64,000 nt of DNA from a bacterium (GTDB lineage: Bacteria; Vulcanimicrobiota; Vulcanimicrobiia; Vulcanimicrobiales; Vulcanimicrobiaceae), in NCBI GenBank assembly GCA_021832345.1, contig JAKBKY010000001.1, forward strand, positions 210,385-274,384, read 5' to 3'. Of this stretch, positions 1 through 8,121 are shown piece after piece. The notes below the pieces were generated by a model that worked only from the letters and a program-made list of their open reading frames with translations, was not told where the DNA came from and ran no database searches. Made by a program: the position numbers and the translations under genes. Every line of letters begins with the position of its first letter. The first letter of the stretch is position 1.

Positions 1-254
1 GCCTGTTGCGAGGTGAGCATCCGGTCTGCTGGTAGCACACTGACGGCTCCACCGCGCGCGAGCATCTGCGCGGCGATGACGAGCACTTGGCGCAAAGCCG
101 ACGGAAGCGGAAAGGGCTCGTCGTTCGGGGCCGCGAGGTAGCCCGTAGCGTCGGGATCAGATCGCGCGATGGCCTCGCCGAGGCTCCGAATCAGGGCCCG
201 TTGACCAGCATTGGGAGCCGCTACAACCTGGCCGGCGTCAGGGATACTGTTCAT
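1..254 (-). CDS. Partial HTH antitoxin, paralogue of the one at 19077-19592
   Basis: The first 84 codons of a gene that runs off the left edge. Read leftwards from the ATG at 252-254, the product begins MNSIPDAGQVVAAPNAGQ and continues through ADRMLTSQQ. It matches the first half of the antitoxin at 19077-19592 nearly residue for residue (RSLGEAIARS, ATGYL, QMLA.GG, VLPADRMLTSQ). The excisionase-type helix-turn-helix, which in the paralogue starts right after LTSQ, lies outside the window. By analogy a PIN-domain toxin gene should follow beyond position 1. This is seen directly as homology within the window; the toxin partner is inferred. Confidence 0.8.
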   Translation of the reverse strand, partial: MNSIPDAGQVVAAPNAGQRALIRSLGEAIARSDPDATGYLAAPNDEPFPLPSALRQVLVIAAQMLARGGAVSVLPADRMLTSQQ

Positions 255-285
255 ATTATTCGCTGCGAACGCCTCCTGAGTGTCG

Positions 286-302
286 ATTATGGCGAATATT
301 CG
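286..302 (-). promoter_or_regulatory. Promoter -10 and palindrome of the partial antitoxin gene
   Basis: On the minus strand a CATAAT -10 box (286-291) is preceded by the palindrome CGAATATTCG (293-302). The paralogous operon has the same arrangement at 19626-19643. Conservation of palindrome plus -10 between two otherwise diverged copies suggests an operator bound by the antitoxin. No good -35 box is visible in this copy. Confidence 0.45.
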
Positions 303-376
303 GTGAGGCTGTTGCTTGCGCCTTTGCACGTGGCAAAAAGGGGCAAGGCGTGTTGCGCGTGGTACTCACGCCCCCG

Positions 377-1606
377 ATGCCGCGCTCCAGCACCAAAGCC
401 ACTGCTCCTCACAAATGGGTTTTCAAAGCCCGCTTCCGGGCGGGCGCGTTCGGCTGGCGCTCGCAGCCCGCGATCGCGCGCATCGCCGAGGCGGCAAGCG
501 AGATCCACCGCGTCGCGCGCACCGATCCGGTACTCGCAGCCGACGGAGCCGTGGCATTTCTCCAACGATTGGTACCCGCGATCGAGCAGGTTGACAGCTC
601 GTCCGGCTCCATTGGCTCCGCCGTCAATCGAGCGATCCGCGAGCTGACGGAGTTGATAGCGGCGGCGCCGGCCGCGGCAAGCGTCCGCGACGCGTGGCTG
701 GAGCGCCTCTGGGACGCGTTCAGCGGAGACGGCTACGGTTATCTCGACGAGCTCGGCGATCTCTGGGGCGGCCTCTGTGCAACCGACGAGCACGCAAATG
801 CGTGGGCGGACCGGCTCGCGCAATTCGTGCGGGCGGCTTATGCCATCCCATGCGACGGCTTTCGCTACGTCAAAGGCATTGATGCCTGTCTCAGCACGCT
901 CTTCAGAATCAATCGTTTCGAAGAACTGCGCGCGATACTCGAGCTGACCGGCAAGACCTTTTGGCACTACCACCAGTGGGGATTCAAAGCGCTTGTCGCC
1001 GAGGGGAAGCGCGCCGAAGCGTTACGCTACGCGGAAAGCCATCACGGCATCAACGACGGCTACGCTATCGATCGTGCGTGCGAAGAGCTGCTGCTCGAAT
1101 CGGGACTCGCCGACGAGGCCTACCGCCGCTACGCCTTACGCACGAATCACCAATCCACGTACCTTGCAACGTTCCGTGCAATCGCCAAGAAGTATCCACA
1201 CAAAGATCCGCGCGATATTCTCGCAGATCTCGTCGAGAGCACTCCGGGCGAACGCGGCAAGTGGTTCGCTGCCGCCAAGAGCGCCGGTTTCTATGATGAA
1301 GCGATCGCGCTCGTGCAGGCCGCACCCGCTGACCCCAAGACTCTCGGGCGCGCAGCTCGCGACTTCGCAGAGAAACGTCCGCTGTTCGCGATGGAAGCTG
1401 CGCTCGCCGCGCTGCACTGGGCAGCAAAGGGCTATGGCTACGAGATCACCGGATTAGACATCCGTGAAATCTACCGCAGCGGCCTGACCGCCGCCGTCAA
1501 CGCAGATCGCGGCAACGACTACAACGCCCGCACTCACGCCATTCTTCAAACTTCCGATAAGCCGTTCGCCGACGCAATCACGTTGGCCTTACCGCCGCGC
1601 AGATGA
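377..1606 (+). CDS. Uncharacterised helical protein, 409 aa
   Basis: A cytosolic protein of unknown function. I start it at the ATG at 377, which gives MPRSSTKATAPHKWVFKARF; the frame stays open upstream but that part looks non-coding. The sequence is rich in alanine, aspartate and paired helices, with repeated patterns such as EELRAILEL, AEALRYAESH and DEAIALVQAA that look like TPR or other alpha-solenoid repeats. No catalytic motif or membrane segment is seen. Its 3' end overlaps the convergent fragment at 1589-1780. It stands alone on the plus strand between leftward toxin-antitoxin genes. Function unknown. Confidence 0.75.
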   Translation: MPRSSTKATAPHKWVFKARFRAGAFGWRSQPAIARIAEAASEIHRVARTDPVLAADGAVAFLQRLVPAIEQVDSSSGSIGSAVNRAIRELTELIAAAPAAASVRDAWLERLWDAFSGDGYGYLDELGDLWGGLCATDEHANAWADRLAQFVRAAYAIPCDGFRYVKGIDACLSTLFRINRFEELRAILELTGKTFWHYHQWGFKALVAEGKRAEALRYAESHHGINDGYAIDRACEELLLESGLADEAYRRYALRTNHQSTYLATFRAIAKKYPHKDPRDILADLVESTPGERGKWFAAAKSAGFYDEAIALVQAAPADPKTLGRAARDFAEKRPLFAMEAALAALHWAAKGYGYEITGLDIREIYRSGLTAAVNADRGNDYNARTHAILQTSDKPFADAITLALPPRR

Positions 1607-1780
1607 CACATGTCGAACGATTCCTGGTTCAGCGATGCGATGCGAAAGACAGTTATCTGCCCCGTTGGCGTCGCCGATAACGATCGGGAAACCTCGCTCT
1701 ATCATGTTATCAATCCGTGCGCGTACTTCATCGTTCAAGCGTGAGACGTGCCGTGAACCGCCCAAGAACACTGTCGTCAT
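1589..1780 (-). pseudogene. Truncated SLOG/Rossmann-like protein remnant, 63 aa
   Basis: The product begins MTTVFLGGSRHVSRLN and contains GDANGADNCL, resembling the nucleotide-binding start of small Rossmann (SLOG, YspA-like) proteins: a beta strand with GGSR, then a G-D-x-x-G-x-D loop. After about 50 residues the similarity stops and the frame ends in unrelated sequence, so more than half of the domain is missing. The ATG overlaps the stop of the preceding gene in an ATGA arrangement, so it is the last, broken cistron of the 3025-1589 operon. The family assignment is from memory of the motif. Confidence 0.5.
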
Positions 1781-2199
1781 TGATTGCTCCGCGTTCCCTT
1801 CCGCCGACGCTTAGGCGCGTCAGTTTTTGGCGCTAACTCAGCCGTGATCAGATTGACGGATACACGAGATCCGCCATCATAACCAAAGCGCTCAGCGTTC
1901 GCGGCCATCCAATCGCCCCAACGCTGCTTGAATTCCTCTGGCGAAAGAAGCAGGAGCTCTACAAACGGCTTAAAGTCGCGTTCTTCTGCGAGACGGTAGC
2001 GTTCTACATATTCAGCGATCTTGACAAGACCGCGCTCTTCAAGAATATCCAACAGTGCCCGGTGTCGCACGCGAGAGCGTGCGAGTTCGTTCACGATGGC
2101 CGCCATTAGACGTTCGTGGGGGATTTCGACGCCAGTCGGCGCCGACGGAATCGGCGCTGGCTTCCGGACCGTTCGGGCTTTGGATGCGCTTGCCATCAA
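1777..2199 (-). CDS. Third gene of a HigBA-like operon, 140 aa, unknown
   Basis: A small charged protein overlapping both neighbours by 4 bp (antitoxin stop at 2196, next ATG at 1780), so it is translated with them. The N-terminal 25 residues are proline- and alanine-rich and probably disordered. The middle is helical (ERLMAAIVNELARSRVRHRA, then LDILEERGLV) and contains LSPEEFKQRWGDWMAANAERF. The C-terminus is lysine- and arginine-rich. No known domain recognised. Being the third cistron of a toxin-antitoxin operon, it may be an accessory regulator or chaperone; this is inference. Confidence 0.65.
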   Translation of the reverse strand: MMASASKARTVRKPAPIPSAPTGVEIPHERLMAAIVNELARSRVRHRALLDILEERGLVKIAEYVERYRLAEERDFKPFVELLLLSPEEFKQRWGDWMAANAERFGYDGGSRVSVNLITAELAPKTDAPKRRRKGTRSNQ

Positions 2200-2624
2200 G
2201 CCGCTAATAGCGCACCGCTATCGCGAACCGCAGTATTGCGCTCATCGATTAGATTAGCGATCGTTACCGCCTCCACGGATTCTGCATACTCACCGACCAC
2301 GCTTACGTTAACCTCGCCAGCGTTGGACGGATCAATGATGAATGACAGCTCGATCCGGGCTCCCGTTCCCTTTGCTAGGCGCTGCAACGTTCGCCAAGCA
2401 ACGCCTTTGTTGTGGGCATTTTCGAGTTCCGAAACTAGGGTGACGGGCAGACCGCCAGCTTTCGCCAAATCGGCTTGCCGCAGTCCGGCCCTTGCACGCA
2501 GTTGGATCAAAGCGGACGCCAACTCCGGCAGTCCAGCGGTTTCCTCGACATGGCGTGCTAGCTCCGGATACTCTTTTGCGAGCTGATCGGTCAGACTGTC
2601 TCCGCGCCATGACTGAGTTTTCAT
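2196..2624 (-). CDS. HigA/XRE-family antitoxin
   Basis: A 142-aa DNA-binding protein with a central helix-turn-helix of the XRE type: residues about 40-80 read ALIQLRARAGLRQADLAKAG, then LPVTLVSELENAHNKGV, with the usual recognition helix spacing. It follows the toxin gene by 11 bp, the reversed order typical of higBA. The C-terminal third, ending AVRDSGALLAA, probably contacts the toxin. Expected role: neutralise the 2636-3025 product and repress the operon promoter at 3050-3078. Confidence 0.8.
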   Translation of the reverse strand: MKTQSWRGDSLTDQLAKEYPELARHVEETAGLPELASALIQLRARAGLRQADLAKAGGLPVTLVSELENAHNKGVAWRTLQRLAKGTGARIELSFIIDPSNAGEVNVSVVGEYAESVEAVTIANLIDERNTAVRDSGALLAA

Positions 2625-2635
2625 GTTTCTTTCAC

Positions 2636-3025
2636 CTATAAACGTTGTTTCTTGTAGAGCCCCAAATTCCGTATCGCTTGACTAGTATCATCCGGATCAA
2701 TTTTGTTCGTCTTCTTCACCTTCACCAGAAGGACAACACACTCGATGCCAGTGGGATAGTAAGCAACGAATAATCGGACCCAATGGTCTTTGGGTTTCCG
2801 GATGACCGGAATCTTCTCGACCCGAACTTCCCAGACGCCGTCACGTAGCAGCGATAGGCATCCATACGCTTTGAGATCGACCTGCGGGGTAAGTTCGAGC
2901 ACTCGCAGGGCGTCGAGGACCGCAGTGCCCACGCCAGGTAACCGTTTGGCATCCTTGCCGAGGAACTGCCTAATGACATCTTGCTTGCCTCCCGCCGAGA
3001 AGGGCGTCACCCGTATGCTCGCCAC
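2636..3025 (-). CDS. HigB/RelE-like toxin (phage Gp49-like family)
   Basis: A 129-aa basic protein with a GTG start. It shows the Gp49/HigB-like core: LPGVGTAVLDALRVLE, then the strand pair YGCLSLLRDGVWEVRVEK and WVRLFVAYYPTGIECVVLL, ending in VKKTNKIDPDD and a helical tail. Such proteins are ribosome-dependent mRNA interferases. The pairing with an XRE antitoxin 11 bp downstream supports the call. I choose the GTG at 3023-3025 because a good promoter ends about 18 bp upstream, and an inverted repeat covers the start. Confidence 0.8.
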   Translation of the reverse strand: MASIRVTPFSAGGKQDVIRQFLGKDAKRLPGVGTAVLDALRVLELTPQVDLKAYGCLSLLRDGVWEVRVEKIPVIRKPKDHWVRLFVAYYPTGIECVVLLVKVKKTNKIDPDDTSQAIRNLGLYKKQRL

Positions 3026-3078
3026 TTCGCTTTTTCCCGAAGTTACCCTACACTAGCGCGAAACTGCAACGTTGTAAA
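3024..3078 (-). promoter_or_regulatory. Promoter and operator of the HigBA-like operon
   Basis: On the minus strand TTTACA (3073-3078, -35) and TAGTGT (3050-3055, -10) are exactly 17 bp apart. Just downstream, over the expected start of transcription and the GTG codon, lies a perfect inverted repeat: ACTTCG (3024-3029) and CGAAGT (3038-3043) with 8 bp between. This is a likely binding site for the antitoxin. Promoter and repeat are seen directly; autoregulation is inferred. Confidence 0.65.
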
Positions 3079-3079
3079 G

Positions 3080-3703
3080 AAGGCGAGGTTCCCTCGCTCA
3101 CCGGAGCTACAAGCCATAGGCACGCTACTTCCGGAAGGCTGGGCGGGCCCCCCTTCGGCCGGGGCGAGGATGCGGGGCCAGCGGAACTGCGCGCGCCTGG
3201 ACCGCCTCGATGGTCACCGGCCCCCCAATAGCGAGAGTCCCAGCTTCGTGGATTGCCGGCATAGAGCCAGATTTGCCCGGGCCCCAGGTGGTAGCGCCCC
3301 GGCGGCCATGACGTGAGTGGGCGGCCGGAGCGCTCGCGCCGGAGGGGCGCCACGCCGACCTCGCCGCCGGCGACCGCCGCGACGGGTGCGCAGACCGCGA
3401 CTAGCATGCCGCGCCGTACTCCGCCCGGCAGCAAAGGTGACAACGAGTAGTCGGAGCCGCCGTTGCGCAGCAGCGATTCTCGTCCCGGTGTCGCGCATGC
3501 CGCTCCCGAGCTCGTCGATCCATAAGCGCCCGTCCGGGTTGAGCATCAGATGACCGCAAGAGCGATACTGCGCGACTTCATGCTCGAACTTCCACGCCTC
3601 AGGAATGCAATGCGACTATGATACGGCACCAGCGCAGCTTCGACGCGTAGCAGGTAACCGCTCTTTCCCCGTGGCACGCTGCCCTTAGTTTCAGCCTTGG
3701 ATG
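3080..3703. other. About 620 bp with no supported gene
   Basis: Open frames occur on both strands here, but none has a convincing start, motif or codon pattern. Two short minus-strand stretches (GPGQIWLYAGN near 3270 and NPDGRLWIDELG near 3520) recall the GPDGNLWFTE repeats of Vgb/NHL proteins, but they are in different frames and interrupted. If real, they are decayed remains of such a gene. Otherwise I see nothing. Confidence 0.4.
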
Positions 3704-3731
3704 GGACCCGACTGCACCCGTTTTGCACCCG
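3704..3731. repeat. Candidate integrase arm-type repeats (TGCACCCG)
   Basis: TGCACCCG occurs at 3713-3720 and 3724-3731, spaced 11 bp, with a related GGACCCG just before at 3704-3710. Short direct repeats at one helical turn close to an attachment core are typical of arm-type sites for tyrosine integrases. They lie left of the core copy at 3777, so they would belong to an element extending leftwards. They differ from the GGCAACCG repeats of the 20.4-25.1 kb element. Confidence 0.4.
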
Positions 3732-3747
3732 TCGCGTCCTCGGCAAA

Positions 3748-3775
3748 GAAAAACGCCCGTCGATACGAGCGTTTC
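3748..3775 (-). terminator. Hairpin with U-tract beside the left att copy
   Basis: Read on the minus strand away from the att copy: an AACGC.CGT stem, a 4-nt loop (ATCG) and ACG.GCGTT, followed by TTTTTC. This is a Rho-independent terminator shape placed exactly as the tRNA-Glu terminator (25056-25081) is relative to the complete tRNA, so it may be the original downstream flank of the gene or that of an older insertion. Confidence 0.5.
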
Positions 3776-3776
3776 G

Positions 3777-3799
3777 TGGTAGCGCCAACGGGAATCGAA
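3777..3799. repeat. att copy D: 3' end of tRNA-Glu
   Basis: These 23 nt are identical to 25085-25107, i.e. the CCA end, 3' acceptor strand and part of the T-arm of tRNA-Glu, in the same orientation. The similarity stops on both sides and no tRNA can be folded here. It is the outermost of four copies in the window and marks the left end of block 3. Confidence 0.85.
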
Positions 3800-4005
3800 T
3801 CTGATTCCGATGATCCCGACGAATGACGGGGAGTATCGAAAAGTGGTGCGGTGTAAGGCTTTTTACATTTTGTTATCCCGAGTAGCGCTGTCCGAAACCG
3901 GCTTCTGACGATGAGTCCGTGCCACAGCGGTGCCATGGCTGGATGATTGGATGGCAGCCAAGGCGGTGCCGACCAGGACCGACTTCGAACGGGCACTCAT
4001 GACCA

Positions 4006-4476
4006 CTAAGTCGGCAGCTCAAAGCACGATTCGCAAAGGTACTCGCCGCTCGGCTTAAGCGTGTATCCGTCCTCGCCAAGGTTGATCCTCGATCGGCACG
4101 AGGCACAAAGCGTTGGCTCGAAGGACGGCGGGCTCGCGAGCTTCTCGAAGTTGTATGCATTGGTACCGTACCAGACGTATATCTCCGTTTCGAATGCATC
4201 CCTGCATTCGTCGCACGTGTTCCATTCGCCGCGGTGGTCCTCAGTATCGTGATAGCCGCAAAGCGTGTAACGCCGATGGTTACGGTCACAACTGTTCCGC
4301 GCATAGGAGAACACCTTGTAGTTCGCCTCATCATCGCAGATGAGCTTGCCGCAACAAAGCGTCTTGGTAAGATTGCCGGCCTTTCCGCAAAGACCGCAGC
4401 GCCTCGCTGTCGATGTCGCGACCTTCGCCTTCTGCCGGGCCGGCTTTTGACTGGTTCGTTGCTTCTTTGTTGCCAT
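4006..4476 (-). CDS. Cysteine-rich zinc-binding-type protein, 156 aa
   Basis: After a basic 25-residue N-terminus the protein carries at least five Cys pairs or clusters: CGLCG, CCGKLIC, CDRNHRRYTLCGYH, CDEC, CASC and CESC. Together these imply several zinc knuckles or ribbons. The middle reads YVWYGTNAYNFEKL followed by FEPT, a pattern I recall from a widespread uncharacterised family. No enzyme motif is evident. It is the leftmost gene of block 3 and 94 bp downstream of the PIN gene. Function unknown; nucleic-acid or protein binding through zinc is the most that can be said. Confidence 0.75.
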   Translation of the reverse strand: MATKKQRTSQKPARQKAKVATSTARRCGLCGKAGNLTKTLCCGKLICDDEANYKVFSYARNSCDRNHRRYTLCGYHDTEDHRGEWNTCDECRDAFETEIYVWYGTNAYNFEKLASPPSFEPTLCASCRSRINLGEDGYTLKPSGEYLCESCFELPT

Positions 4477-4570
4477 TGAGTGTTCTCTTTAACATGACGC
4501 CGGTATTTCTCCCTTACTAGCCCCTGATCACAAGTTTGGGGCCCGTAGGAGTGCGCCAGCTCCGGTGCCG

Positions 4571-5059
4571 TCATCTGCCAAGTATGAAGTTTGCCCGTTC
4601 AACACGGAGCATCTCGTAAGGCGTCATGAATTTCACGCCCACACCGATGCACGCGTTTGGAATCTTTACTCTCCGCAACGAGTTCTGCGGAATTTCGTGG
4701 GTAACGACAGCATGGTTGTGCGCCAGGGCATGCGCCACCAGATAGTAGTCCGCTACCTGTAGGAACGTGTTTACGGCCACCGGTTCGTAGTTTTGCGCCG
4801 AGACCCATGTGCTCACTGTGGCAAGCGCCGCGGCCATCGGCTGGTCCGGCCTCAGAAAGAAGCCGTCGCCACGGGCGGCGGCCCAGACGGAAAGGTCGTC
4901 CGCGCCGGCGGCAATCTCGTCACCCACCTTTTCAATGCTGAACACCTCGCCACTGCCATTCTCACGAATCAACCAGTCCCAGAATGCCGGACAAAAATCC
5001 AGTCCGTAGTGCAGGTTCTTCGCCTGAATGAACACGTTTGCGTCCAGAAGATACGCCAC
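4571..5059 (-). CDS. PIN-domain toxin, DUF4411 family
   Basis: A 162-aa PIN ribonuclease-like protein. MAYLLDANVFIQAKNLHYG carries the first acidic residue (D6) and the DUF4411 hallmark IQAKN..YG.DFCPAFWDW. Later parts include EKVGDEIAAGADDL, with acidic residues in the expected place, then ADYYLVAHALAHNHAVVTHE and IPNAC. The start lies directly after the stop of the ImmA/IrrE gene (5060), so the two are co-translated. DUF4411 proteins are commonly found with HTH-ImmA/IrrE partners and are predicted toxins. Confidence 0.85.
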   Translation of the reverse strand: MAYLLDANVFIQAKNLHYGLDFCPAFWDWLIRENGSGEVFSIEKVGDEIAAGADDLSVWAAARGDGFFLRPDQPMAAALATVSTWVSAQNYEPVAVNTFLQVADYYLVAHALAHNHAVVTHEIPQNSLRRVKIPNACIGVGVKFMTPYEMLRVERANFILGR

Positions 5060-6199
5060 TTATTCGACGCCCAGGCTGTGGCCAAATTCGCGAAATGTCT
5101 CCATCTTGGAGATACCGAGCATCCGCATCGCATCTCGGTATAGCGTGTTCCCTTCAAGCGTGCTGACTACCAGGGCTCGCCCGAAACGCTTGCCGACACG
5201 TACACCTTGAGTGAGGTAGAAATCTCCGCCGCTCGCGCGCTGCACCGATTGGATGCGACCCAGTTCAGCATCATAGGCCGCCCAGAATTGCGCAGTCGTG
5301 ATCGCGCCGATTCCTCTGATGCGCCGTAAGATGACAAGCGTGCTAACTTTGAATTGACGCGCGAGTCGACTCAAGGTGTCCTGCAATTCCTCTCCGGTAT
5401 CAAACGTCTCGCGGAAGGCGGCTTTCGGAACCAGCACCTCGGCCGCAACTTCGTTGCACCAAGCCTCGGCTTCATGCGCAGGTCCCCTTGCGCGATCGGA
5501 GTCAGAAACAGCCGACTCCCCCAACCAGATGTGAGCGAGCTCATGAGCGAGCGTAAACATTTGCGCCGCCTTCGAGTCCGCTCCATTGACGAACACCATC
5601 GGCGCGATGTCATCGGACAAGGCGAAACCACGGAACTCCTGGGGGTCCAGCCTTCGGTGATTGTTGTTCCCAACAACGCCATTAACTGTAACCAGCACTC
5701 CGAGCTCGTCGGCTAACTCGATGAAGCACCGAAGCGCTTCAGTCCAGGTTGCCATGCGCTGTCGCTCCGCGAGGTCAAATCGCAGCGCCTCACGCATTGC
5801 CGCTGCTGTATCCTCAACGCTGCTATTCAGGCTGGCCGATCCGACAAAAGGAAGGGGCCTGTCGCCATGAAATCGCGCAAACTCGCGATACCATTCCTGA
5901 CGCTCCTGGCAGATGTAAATTGTATCGAGCAAATCCGGACTAGGATGCTCGATGTTTTGATTAGCAACCGTTCTAAGATCAGGGATCGGCACGCGTTCAA
6001 CAGGAGGCTCGGGAAGAAAGAAATAGCCGATCGCCGTCCGCGTTGTGCGTGCATATTTTTCCAATTGCTTGAGTGTCGGCTGCCCCTCTTCGTCCTCCCA
6101 ATGCCGCAAATGCGGAAAGCGCACCGCGAGGTCGTCCGCAGTTAGGCCAACTCGCTCGCGCGCCCAACGAAGCAACTTCGGTTTAACTTCGACTCGCAT
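5060..6199 (-). CDS. HTH-ImmA/IrrE-type antitoxin or regulatory metallopeptidase
   Basis: A 379-aa protein with an N-terminal XRE-like region (LLRWARERVGLTADDLAVRF, residues 9-28) and a COG2856 zinc-peptidase domain with HELAH at 219-223 and a downstream acidic helix EAEAWCNEVAAEVLVP supplying the third ligand. The C-terminal part (YRDAMRMLGISKMETFREFG) is typical of this family. It immediately precedes the PIN gene. Members cleave or neutralise partner proteins; here it is likely the antitoxin and repressor of the pair. Confidence 0.85.
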   Translation of the reverse strand: MRVEVKPKLLRWARERVGLTADDLAVRFPHLRHWEDEEGQPTLKQLEKYARTTRTAIGYFFLPEPPVERVPIPDLRTVANQNIEHPSPDLLDTIYICQERQEWYREFARFHGDRPLPFVGSASLNSSVEDTAAAMREALRFDLAERQRMATWTEALRCFIELADELGVLVTVNGVVGNNNHRRLDPQEFRGFALSDDIAPMVFVNGADSKAAQMFTLAHELAHIWLGESAVSDSDRARGPAHEAEAWCNEVAAEVLVPKAAFRETFDTGEELQDTLSRLARQFKVSTLVILRRIRGIGAITTAQFWAAYDAELGRIQSVQRASGGDFYLTQGVRVGKRFGRALVVSTLEGNTLYRDAMRMLGISKMETFREFGHSLGVE

Positions 6200-6399
6200 T
6201 GTTAGCTATTGGGTTCGCTCTAACGCGCAGTATTTCCACTCCGGGGATTTTCCGCACCCCGCGGACGAGCCGCTTATGACGCCCGGCACAAGAGCTCCGC
6301 TTGCTCCAAGACCTGCTCCGTCGCCTTCCCGGTTGCGTCCAGAGGGTTGCCGTGTCTCTACCCGGGTCGGGAAGCTCGCCGCCATCTTAGAGATCACCG

Positions 6400-7161
6400 T
6401 CAGGCTGGAGCGTTGATGTCGAAGTCTTCTTCAACGGGCTCGTCTGGCTCGCCAACGCTCCTTTCGAAGTGCTCGACCTCCCACGATACTTCATCCGAAC
6501 ATCGTATAGGGCGAGGAGCAATGCCCTTCCCAAGCCACGGCTCACGAAAAACCGGATAAGCTAGCGACGCTCCGAGCGAGCGATACTCGGTGATGTACTT
6601 GTTGCCAAGAACATCCCTGGCGCGAATCCGAATTTTCTGACAATAACTTGCCTGCGAGGGCATTACGTAGAATTCGGAAAGAATCAGATCTTCGCCGGGA
6701 TCCAGCTTTTGGACGAATCGATTGTGGAATTGGCTCGAAGGATCACGTCCGGTGATCAACAGATACGATCCCACCGATCCAGAGTTTGACAGATGCATAA
6801 CGTAGCCATCTCCCGCTGCACCGAGTCTCATTTCGGCGGTAATGCGTGGTGCCAACGCACGAGCTCGATCTATATCCGCCCTCTGCATATACTCAAGCTG
6901 CTGGCGGCCAAGTTCCAGCGCTTCTTGTGTTTGGCGTGTCGCCGACTCAGTCATGAGCAGTTGCTCGCGTGCGAGTTCCAGCTCATCCTTCGCCGCGTCA
7001 AGGGTTTCCTTGGCAAGCCTAATCTGCCTCAAACTCAGCCTAAGTGCGCGAATCGCAACAATTAGGGTGAAAATGCCGACGATTGCCGCGACGATCGCGG
7101 CTATTCCGGCGGTTACGGCCCATGGATCAGCCTTGAGACTGTCAACGATGACATGCATCAT
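6400..7161 (-). CDS. Membrane-anchored coiled-coil protein, unknown
   Basis: I start at the ATG pair 7156-7161 (MMHVIVDSLKADPW); the upstream ATG at 7230 would add 23 poorly conserved-looking residues. A single strongly hydrophobic helix (AVTAGIAAIVAAIVGIFTLI, residues about 15-35) is followed by about 75 residues of coiled coil (LSLRQIRLAKETLDAAKDEL and on) and then a globular C-terminal domain of about 140 residues, predicted cytosolic. It follows the nuclease-like gene by 117 bp in the same direction and may close the restriction operon. Related single-helix, coiled-coil proteins are frequent in defence islands. No function is assigned. Confidence 0.7.
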   Translation of the reverse strand: MMHVIVDSLKADPWAVTAGIAAIVAAIVGIFTLIVAIRALRLSLRQIRLAKETLDAAKDELELAREQLLMTESATRQTQEALELGRQQLEYMQRADIDRARALAPRITAEMRLGAAGDGYVMHLSNSGSVGSYLLITGRDPSSQFHNRFVQKLDPGEDLILSEFYVMPSQASYCQKIRIRARDVLGNKYITEYRSLGASLAYPVFREPWLGKGIAPRPIRCSDEVSWEVEHFERSVGEPDEPVEEDFDINAPA

Positions 7162-7278
7162 TGCAGGCCCATGACGTTCGTAGACGCCCCCAACGGGCTC
7201 ATCTTCTTTAGGCGAGCCCGCGGATCGCAAAGCTGAAAATACCGGGCGCTCTTTACGCGGATCACACTACGCAGCATA

Positions 7279-8115
7279 TCACGCGAGTCCGATCCAGTAG
7301 GCGCCGAAGTAGCTGCGCGCCAATCTGCGAACTTCACTCGACAACTCCAGTATACGAACCACACCCTCCCGCGGCATGTCCATTTGGTCAAGGTACGGAA
7401 ACCAACGCGGCCAGGAAAACCGGTCGCTCGGCCACCCCTCATGCGCGACCTCCTTCACAATCTCTTGTTTTTGCAGAATGGTTGTGAGGGCTTCACGGAC
7501 CTTCTTCAGGTGAGCTATCGTCTGATCTTGCTTTTCGCGATTAGGTATCGGCGCTGCCTCGCCTTGTACTCGCAGTCTATCGAGGGTCTCGACCAGGCGC
7601 GTTATTTTGCCTATATCTCTCCACTCGGAAAACTCGCCAATCTGGCTTTGGTTGTATGCGACGCAGTGACGTTTTGAGTCCGTAAACCAGCTCATCGAAT
7701 TGATGTCAACCGCTACCGAGTTACTTGCGATAGTATTCTGCTCATACATATGACCGTATTCGTCATACCGGTAGAACATCGGCGCAACGTACAAGACGTC
7801 TCCCGGAAAAGTGTCGCTCAGGTCTTTGAGCAGGTTATGTTGAGTAGATGTGCCGTGGCTGTGATGGAGGCGGAAACGGTAATACGGACACGCTACACGG
7901 TTCTTTTGCGCGGCACGCGGATGATCCAGATATTCGCTCACCTTGAATTGGATGAAAAGCGAACGCCGTGCATTGAGCGACCACTCCATATCGAATGGAA
8001 CAAGGAACTCCTCGAAAGTCGATGGGAAATACGGCGCTCGAAAGCTCGGCAATACGCGCAACATCTCGCCGTAAAGAGCGTGGCTGAAAGTCGTCTCTGA
8101 AAATCCGGGCTCCAT
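7279..8115 (-). CDS. Possible PD-(D/E)XK-type nuclease after hsdM, 278 aa
   Basis: The gene starts 6 bp after hsdM stops, so it is part of the restriction operon. Residues 42-58 contain FDMEW...RSLFIQFK; D42/E44 and Q56-x-K58 fit the E-x(n)-Q-x-K form of the PD-(D/E)XK core. Then follow PYYRFRLH, HNLLKDLSD, VLYVAPMFYRYDEYGHMYEQ and VDINSM, as I recall from an uncharacterised family seen near defence genes. The C-terminal 100 residues are helical. HsdR already supplies a nuclease, so this could be a separate effector. The nuclease assignment rests on one motif. Confidence 0.6.
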   Translation of the reverse strand: MEPGFSETTFSHALYGEMLRVLPSFRAPYFPSTFEEFLVPFDMEWSLNARRSLFIQFKVSEYLDHPRAAQKNRVACPYYRFRLHHSHGTSTQHNLLKDLSDTFPGDVLYVAPMFYRYDEYGHMYEQNTIASNSVAVDINSMSWFTDSKRHCVAYNQSQIGEFSEWRDIGKITRLVETLDRLRVQGEAAPIPNREKQDQTIAHLKKVREALTTILQKQEIVKEVAHEGWPSDRFSWPRWFPYLDQMDMPREGVVRILELSSEVRRLARSYFGAYWIGLA

Positions 8116-8121
8116 GTTTAG

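Noticed and set aside
3289-3298. TGGTAGCGCC, a 10-nt match to the tRNA-Glu end
   Set aside because: Too short and the next bases differ; chance match in G+C-rich sequence rather than a fifth att copy.
3214-3546. Minus-strand frames with GPGQIWLYAGN and NPDGRLWIDELG
   Set aside because: Vgb-like words only, in different frames and without repeats; mentioned as a possible remnant but not called.
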